This document shows, piece after piece, positions 20,102 through 25,000 of a DNA stretch of 25,000 nt. A program made the position numbers and the translations under genes. Positions within the stretch are counted from its first letter, which is position 1. Every line of letters begins with the position of its first letter. A model generated the notes under the pieces. It ran no database searches, was not told where the DNA came from, and was given only the letters and a program-made list of their open reading frames with translations. Source of the stretch: Chromera velia (taxonomy: Eukaryota > Sar > Chromeraceae); NCBI GenBank assembly GCA_018398765.1, contig JAHBMJ010001998.1, positions 24,348 to 49,347 on the forward strand. Reading direction: 5' to 3'.

Positions 20102-23100
20102 ATGTATCTATCTAGCTAGCTAGCTCTCGATCAGGCTTTAGCTGCCCCCCCTCTTTCTAATATTATCGAATGCTTCGTTTATTCGACCCATGCACATGCA
20201 CATTGAGACTTACAAAGAATTCAAATTTCTTTGCCACTCGCGGCTGCATGGCACCAGACACCAGAGGACACCTGCATGGTAAAATCTCCAGAGGACTCTG
20301 CTTCCCCCCGAGCCATCTGACGGTCCTCTTCTTCGTTCTTCGGAAACGGGTACACAACCTTCTCAGAGGATTTAGTCAAGGACCCCCACACGTACGTTTT
20401 TGCCTTTACTTCTCTCATGATCTGTAACCCCACAAGCTCGGTCCGGTGCCTCCCCCCCTGAAAGTAGGGAAGTCGTGGCAACTCGACGGTCAATTCATCA
20501 GACACAGACTCCATCGCATCAGCCAGGGCTTCCAGATTTTTGGGCTCCTGCTCTGTTGCCTTCTTGCCCACCTCCCACTTGGACTGTCTCACAATCCCAA
20601 AATCCAACAACTTGAATCGACCCTCCATGTCCACCCCCGCATTCCCAAAATGATTGTCTACGTGATCGTACCCCCCCATGAAGAACTTCTCCTTGAGGCC
20701 AAAAAGACTCCTTTGTGCGTCGGGTGTGAAAATTAAATTTTTTTTTTCTGCCTTGCCAATGGCATCGTCAACCGACATTTGCAGCTGTTCCATCAGTACA
20801 AAGGCAAAGTCGTTCCCGCTTGCCTTGCAGAACCAGGCGCCGAATACTTTGGGACCCACTCCCATCTTCCCCGCCTCTTCTCCCACGCATATTTCCTGGA
20901 GGGCACTTTCAAAAGCAGCTGCTGCAGAGACTGCAAAATCGCCAGCCGGAGAAACCCACCCCCCCGCATCAAAGTGCTTGAGGGCGTACGTCTTTCCCGC
21001 CTCCAGGCCTGAGTAGAGGTTCCCATGGCTGCTGTTGCTGTCTGAGGGGGCGAGAGTCACAGACTCCACCTGCCCAAACGCCCCCTCCCCCAGGCTTCTG
21101 TGAGAGAGGAGACCTGGGTGACAGTCTTCTATTCGGGGAACTTTGATGGTTTTCCTTGGGGGTGGGTGGGAAGACAAACATGTCTGTGGCCCTCCTTTTG
21201 CTCCTTCAGTTTTGAACAGCAAAGTCTTCTCAACCTCTATCGGAGAAAAGCCCTGCTGGGTCTGCATAAACAGGGACAGATAAGTAGCAAAGAAAATCAT
21301 CGACGATTCAGCAATAAAGTGACTCCTTCAGATACTCAGGCGGCCAACACTCTGTCACTCGCTGACTGACTTAGCCAATGAATTCCTTATGAGCAGCTCC
21401 TACACAAACCATTTCTTTTGTCTCAAACAAAAGCCTCTAATTCGAAACAAAACCAGGAAGGAAAGCACTCGACCGACCGACTGACCAAGAATTGAAATTT
21501 CTTCGCTACACGCGGCAGCAGGACGGTAGAGGGTCAGACATTTCCCCTAGGGCCAGTGCCTCTACCGTCCATGTGACGTTCTGCTTCTTCATTTTTCGGA
21601 AACGGGAACACAACCTTCCCCGCAGATTCAACCAGGGACCCCCACACGTAGGTCTCTTCCCTCAGTTCCTTTTTGATCTGGTTGCTGACTAATTCGTCCG
21701 CATGCTTCCCATCCTGAAAGTAAGGGAGTCGTGGCAGCTCTGTGCTAATTTCCCTCGCAACCGAATTCATCGATTCGGAGAGAGCGTCGAGTATGTCGGC
21801 CTCTTGCTCTGTCGCCTTCTTTGCTGCCTTCCAGCTTGAGGATTCGACAATCCCAAAGTCCAATAACTTGAAGCGGCTCTCCATGTCCACCCCCGCATTC
21901 CCAAAATGATCATCTACGTGATTGTACCCCCCCATGAAGAACTTCTCCTTGAGGCCAAAAAGACTTCTCTGTGCGTCGGGTGTGAAAATCAAATTTTCTC
22001 TGGCTGCTTTTTCAATCGCGTCGTCAACCGACATTTGCAGCTGCTCTATGAGGACAAAAGCGAACTCCTCAATCCTCGTTTTGCAGAACCAGGCGCCAAA
22101 AACTTTTGGTCCTACTCCCATCTTCCCTGCCTCTTCACCTATGCAGATCTCCTTCAAGGCGGAGTCATGACCAGCTGCTGCAGAGACCGAAAAGTCGGCA
22201 GCCGGAGAAACCCACCCCCCCGCATCAAAGTGCTTGAGGGTGTATGTCTTTCCCGTCTCCAAACCTGAGTAGAGACCCTCATGACTGCTGCTGTCTGAGG
22301 GGTCGAGAGTCACAGACTCCACCTGTCCAAACGCCCCCTCCCCCAGGCTTTTATGTGAGAGGAGACCAGGGTGGCAGTCTTCCACAAGAACGGCTTCGAT
22401 TGTCTCTCTCGAAGGCGGGAAGAGGAAGCACTTCGTCGTTTTTTCTCCTTTTTCTTCTTCGTTTTTGGCAGTGAAGAGTCTCTGCTCGACCTCCGTTGGA
22501 GAGAGGCCTTGCCGAGTCTGCATGTACAAACGGTCACAAACTGTGAGGAAAAGAATGCATGAATCACCAAGAAAAGAGACAAATCGAATCTTTGAGAACC
22601 ATGATTGCTCTGTCACTCCCTCACTGACTTACTCACGAACTCACTTTCCATCGCACTTAATCACTCACTCACTTAGACAATAAGTGACTCAGTCAATCGC
22701 TTGCTCGCTCACTCACTCAAGGACTCAGCCAATCACGAGCTCTCTAGCTCTCCAGTTCTTTCATGTCAGTGACATAACCTCTGATCGATTCAAAATTGTG
22801 CACCACTTGTCGCAGACTCACAAAGAATTCAAATGTCTTCGCGACTCGCGGCTGCATGCCACCAGAAAGCCGGAACTGCCGAAGATGATCCCCCTCTTCA
22901 GCGATCTCCTCTTCATTCTTCGGAAACGGGTACACGACCTTCTCGATCGATGCAGCCAGGGATCCCCACACGTACTTCCTCTCTTTCAATTCCCTTATGA
23001 CTCGTCCCCCAACGAGACCGTCCTTGTGCTTCCCGTGATAGAAGTAGGGGATGTTGGGCATCTGCACGACCAGCCTCAAAGCAACGGACTCGATCGCTCC

Positions 23101-24396
23101 AGAGAGGCTCACCAGAACGTCGGCTTCCTGCTCTGCTGCCTTCATGCCCACCGCCCACTGAGAGGGTCTCACAATCCCAAAGTCCAACAACTTGAATCGA
23201 CCCTCCATGTCCACCCCCGCATTCCCAAAGTGGTCATCTTCCTGACTGTACCCCCCCATGAAGAATTTTTCTTTGAGGCCCATCAGGCTCCTTTGTGCGT
23301 CGGGTGTGAAGATCAAATTCTCTTCTATTGCCTTCTGGAGAACATTACTTATTGTCATCTGCAGCTGTTCCATCAGCACGAAGGCGAACTCCTGATGCTT
23401 TGTTTTGCAGAACCAGGCGCCATGCACTCTTGGCCCCACCCCCATTTCACCTGCCTCCTCCCCTACGCATATTTCCTGCAGGGCACTTTCATGAGCAGCA
23501 GCTGCAGAGACTGCAAAATCTGCCAGCGGAGGCGTCCAAGCTCCTGCGTTGAAGTACTTGAGGGCATACATGTTCCCCGTCTCCAAACCCGAGTAGAGAC
23601 TCTCATGACTGCTGCTGCTGTCTGAGGGATCGATGGACACCGACGCCACCTTTCCGAAGGCCCCTGCACCTAGGTAGTTCATCTGTATGCGCAGTCCTGG
23701 GTAACACCCTCCAAAATGCGGGGCTTCAATGGTCTCTTTGTTGGGAGGACAAGAGAGACACGTCTTTGTCTTTCTTTGTCCGTCTCCGTCTCCTCCTTCG
23801 GCCTTGAAGTTCGAGAGCAGGCTTTCGACCTCTTTCGGAGAGAGGCCCTGACGAGTCTGCAGCGAGAGCCATGCAGTCAGAGAAGGAGAAGAGGACAAGT
23901 GAGAGAGACGAGTCGCAGCCATCCATGCATCCTCCTGCCCTTAGGGACGATCGTGTCACTCACCCACTCACTCACTCACTCACTCACCCACTCACTTTCT
24001 CCCTCCCTCCCTCCCTCCTTCCTTCCTTCTTTCTTTCTTTCTTTCTTTCTTTCCTTCCTTCCCTCCTTCCTTCTTTCCTTCCTTCCCTCCTTCCTTCCTT
24101 CCTTCTTTCCTTCTTTCTTTCTTTCTTTCTTTCCTTCCTTCCTTCCTTCTGTCCTTCCTTCCTTTTTCCCTTCCCTCCTTCCTTCCTTCCTTCCTTCCTT
24201 CTTTCCTTCCCTCCTTCCTTCCTTCCTTCCTTCCTTGGCCAGCACACCTAAGATACTCAGTTGGTCTGTCACCACCAGCCGGTCAATTGTTGCCTCACAC
24301 ACATGGTCCCTCACTGGCAATTAAATCGGTTATGTGCTCATTCAACCGGACATTCATTCACTACTGGATTTACGACCCACTCTAGAAGCACGAAAA

Positions 24397-24455
<59 letters not shown>

Positions 24456-24883
24456 TCCACAAATGACCTGCCAGGTTGCATGGGACATGCACGAAATGTT
24501 GAAACCATGCAGGCCCATGCACTCATCCAACCAGCCATGCACGCAGTTGTTTGTCAACCTGTCACGGCAGCAGTCCACCGACCGACTCATGCTGTGCAGC
24601 AGCGTGGAAGTGCTGTTTCGCCCCAACAATACTCTGACACACCCAATGAAGTCTAAGTGCATGCAGTTGTTCCCTCACGCACATATAGATACATCGTCAT
24701 TTGGTTGCATGGACTGACAAAGAATTCATACTTCTGCGCGATGCGCGGCTGCAAGTCTCCAGAGAGAGACGAAGAGCTGGTGACAGTTGCGTCGTGTGCA
24801 CCGACGAGGCCGAGGTGGGGGACGAAGAGTGCCACTGTCACGGCAACCCACCGGACCAAGAACAGAGATATGCTGTTGCTCAT
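18557..24883 (-). CDS. Secreted tandem kinase-like repeat gene (signal exon plus four homologous kinase exons), proposed
   Basis: Proposed exons, in transcript order: 24883-24719 (signal peptide), 23856-22822, 22517-21486, 21261-20214 and 19723-18557. All junctions are phase 0: acceptors are TGCAG|AC, and donors follow a conserved linker ending FEFF or similar (GTCAGT, GTGAGT, GTCAGT, GTAAGT). Only the first exon starts with an ATG that is not inside an acceptor region, and gaps between units are just 862, 304, 224 and 490 bp, leaving little room for separate promoters. Joined, it would encode about 1,480 residues with four kinase-like domains for the secretory pathway. A TGA at 21536-21534 and a 1-nt frameshift before 20214 break the full product. 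Alternatives: the signal exon is spliced to one kinase exon at a time, or the units are separate or partly decayed genes. Homology among the units is certain; the single-gene model is inference. Confidence 0.65.
19738..19762. repeat. (GA)n microsatellite next to a splice acceptor
   Basis: On the minus strand this is a (TC)n pyrimidine tract followed by TGTGTGTTTATGCAG, the acceptor of kinase-like repeat 4. Confidence 0.93.
20060..20127. repeat. (TC)n-(TATC)n-(TAGC)n compound microsatellite
   Basis: A dinucleotide TC run passes into TATC and then TAGC tetranucleotides. It lies in the intron between kinase-like repeats 3 and 4. Confidence 0.95.
20214..21261 (-). CDS. Kinase-like repeat 3, linker frameshifted
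   Basis: Starts at ACC after TTTATGCAG. It retains LGEGAFGQV, YALKHF, LQEICVGEEAGKMGVGP, HVDNHFGN and LLDFGI, so the kinase core looks intact. The open frame ends at TGA 20223-20221, while the conserved linker SGAMQPRVAKKFEFF, followed by a perfect GTAAGT donor, lies in another frame; the exon is 1,048 nt, one base over a multiple of three. A run of six C at 20304-20309 is one place where a slippage or sequence error could lie. Alternatively a donor at 20271 (CAG|GTGTCC, phase 0) would skip the linker and keep the frame. Confidence 0.8.
21486..22517 (-). CDS. Kinase-like repeat 2, in-frame TGA before the linker
   Basis: Starts at ACT after GTACATGCAG. Counting from the exon start: LGEGAFGQV 58-66, Lys95, Glu123 (candidate helix-C residue), HVDDHFGN 200-207 and DFG 220-222. 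Asp202 to Asn207 is 5 and Asn207 to Asp220 is 13, the same spacing as in protein kinase A. A roughly 20-residue Ser-rich insert lies between the Gly loop and Lys95. After PFPKNEEAERH the frame meets TGA at 21536-21534, yet stays open beyond it into PRVAKKFQFL and the donor GTCAGT at 21485. The exon length of 1,032 nt is a multiple of three. The unit therefore either ends at this TGA or has acquired a nonsense codon. Confidence 0.82.
22822..23856 (-). CDS. Kinase-like repeat 1, fully open
   Basis: Starts at ACT after CTCTCGCTGCAG and stays open for 345 codons to the donor GTGAGT at 22821. It has LGAGAFGKV, YALKYF, LQEICVGEEAGEMGVGP, QEDDHFGN (the His of HxD is Gln here) and LLDFGI, and ends in the complete linker SGGMQPRVAKTFEFF. 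It is the only kinase exon whose frame runs uninterrupted from acceptor to linker donor. An upstream in-frame ATG at 23922 lies in the presumed intron and is not shared by the other units, so I do not use it. Confidence 0.85.
23957..24236. repeat. (CACT)n and long (CTTC/CTTT/CCCT)n pyrimidine tract
   Basis: An array of CACT units (about 23957-23996; GTGAGTGAGT on the minus strand) is followed by roughly 240 bp of almost pure plus-strand pyrimidine. It lies in the first intron of the kinase-repeat gene, so the transcript is purine-rich here. Leu/Pro/Ser or Lys/Glu/Gly frames through it are artefacts. Confidence 0.96.
24398..24453. repeat. (CCTG)n microsatellite
   Basis: About 13 uninterrupted tetranucleotide units, also within the first intron of the kinase-repeat gene. 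Confidence 0.97.
24719..24883 (-). CDS. Signal-peptide exon with linker motif
   Basis: ATG at 24883, then a hydrophobic core WVAVTVALFVPHLGLVGA at residues 12-29, a likely signal peptidase site after GA (before HDATVTSSSS), and the linker SGDLQPRIAQKYEFF, which ends exactly at the phase-0 donor GTCAGT (24718-24713). The linker matches those at the ends of the kinase exons, so this exon splices in frame to any of the four acceptors. TATATAT at 24904-24910 lies about 20 bp upstream of the ATG on this strand and is a weak TATA candidate. Confidence 0.72.
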
Positions 24884-25000
24884 AATTTTTTTTCAGGATC
24901 AGATATATATGCTCTGCAAAGATATTTGTGCTGTAGGGCCTCTTTGACCTGCTCAACTCCAGAACACAGAGAGGATTCCAGAGAACCTTTTGCCAGTCTA

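Noticed and set aside
22518-22616. In-frame ATG codons upstream of the kinase exons (for example 22616, 21300, 19735, 23922) as separate gene starts
   Set aside because: Sequences before the TGCAG|AC border are not conserved among the units and look intronic, while similarity begins exactly at the border.
23716-24324. Ser/Pro/Leu-rich plus frame and Lys/Glu/Gly-rich minus frame
   Set aside because: They are produced by the CTTC/CCCT pyrimidine tract inside the first kinase-gene intron.

Overview
The window reads as nuclear DNA of a photosynthetic eukaryote with a complex (secondary) plastid. It encodes a chlorophyll synthase with a signal-peptide plus transit-peptide leader (Phe just after the predicted signal cleavage), a protein with a mitochondrial-type presequence, and three intron-containing genes with GT-AG introns. 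The spacers are full of microsatellites and foldback elements. A chromerid alga such as Chromera velia is my best guess; this is inference from gene content and style, not a database match.

Layout. 1-1448 (minus): the 5' end of a phosphorylase b kinase regulatory-subunit-like gene, running off the left edge; its third intron holds a 20-bp minisatellite. 1449-9600: mostly intergenic, with three non-autonomous inverted-repeat elements (2815-3394, 5010-5988, 7931-8385). The first two share the terminus CTAGGGGGNNGYACT, and the first has a perfect 8-bp target duplication. 9601-11947: a divergent pair, chlorophyll synthase (minus) and a mitochondrial thioredoxin-fold protein without the CxxC (plus), sharing a GC-rich spacer. 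13944-17493 (plus): a secreted cysteine-rich protein in five exons, all joined in phase 1. 17494-18556: AT-rich convergent spacer. 18557-24883 (minus): the most unusual locus.

The minus-strand locus at 18.5-24.9 kb holds four homologous, kinase-like exons of about 1.0-1.2 kb. Each begins at a TGCAG|AC acceptor in phase 0, and three are followed by a conserved linker (consensus QPRVAKKFEFF) ending at a phase-0 donor. Upstream of all four is a 165-nt exon with a real ATG, a signal peptide and the same linker, again ending at a phase-0 donor. The simplest model is one gene made by duplication of symmetrical 0-0 exons, encoding a secreted protein with up to four tandem atypical kinase domains, or using the exons alternatively. 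Two linkers are interrupted (a TGA in repeat 2, a 1-nt frameshift in repeat 3), so the full four-domain product is not certain.

Splice patterns repeat across genes: several donors are GTC-type (GTCAGT, GTCGGT, GTCGGC), and simple repeats often lie just upstream of acceptors, apparently supplying the pyrimidine tract.
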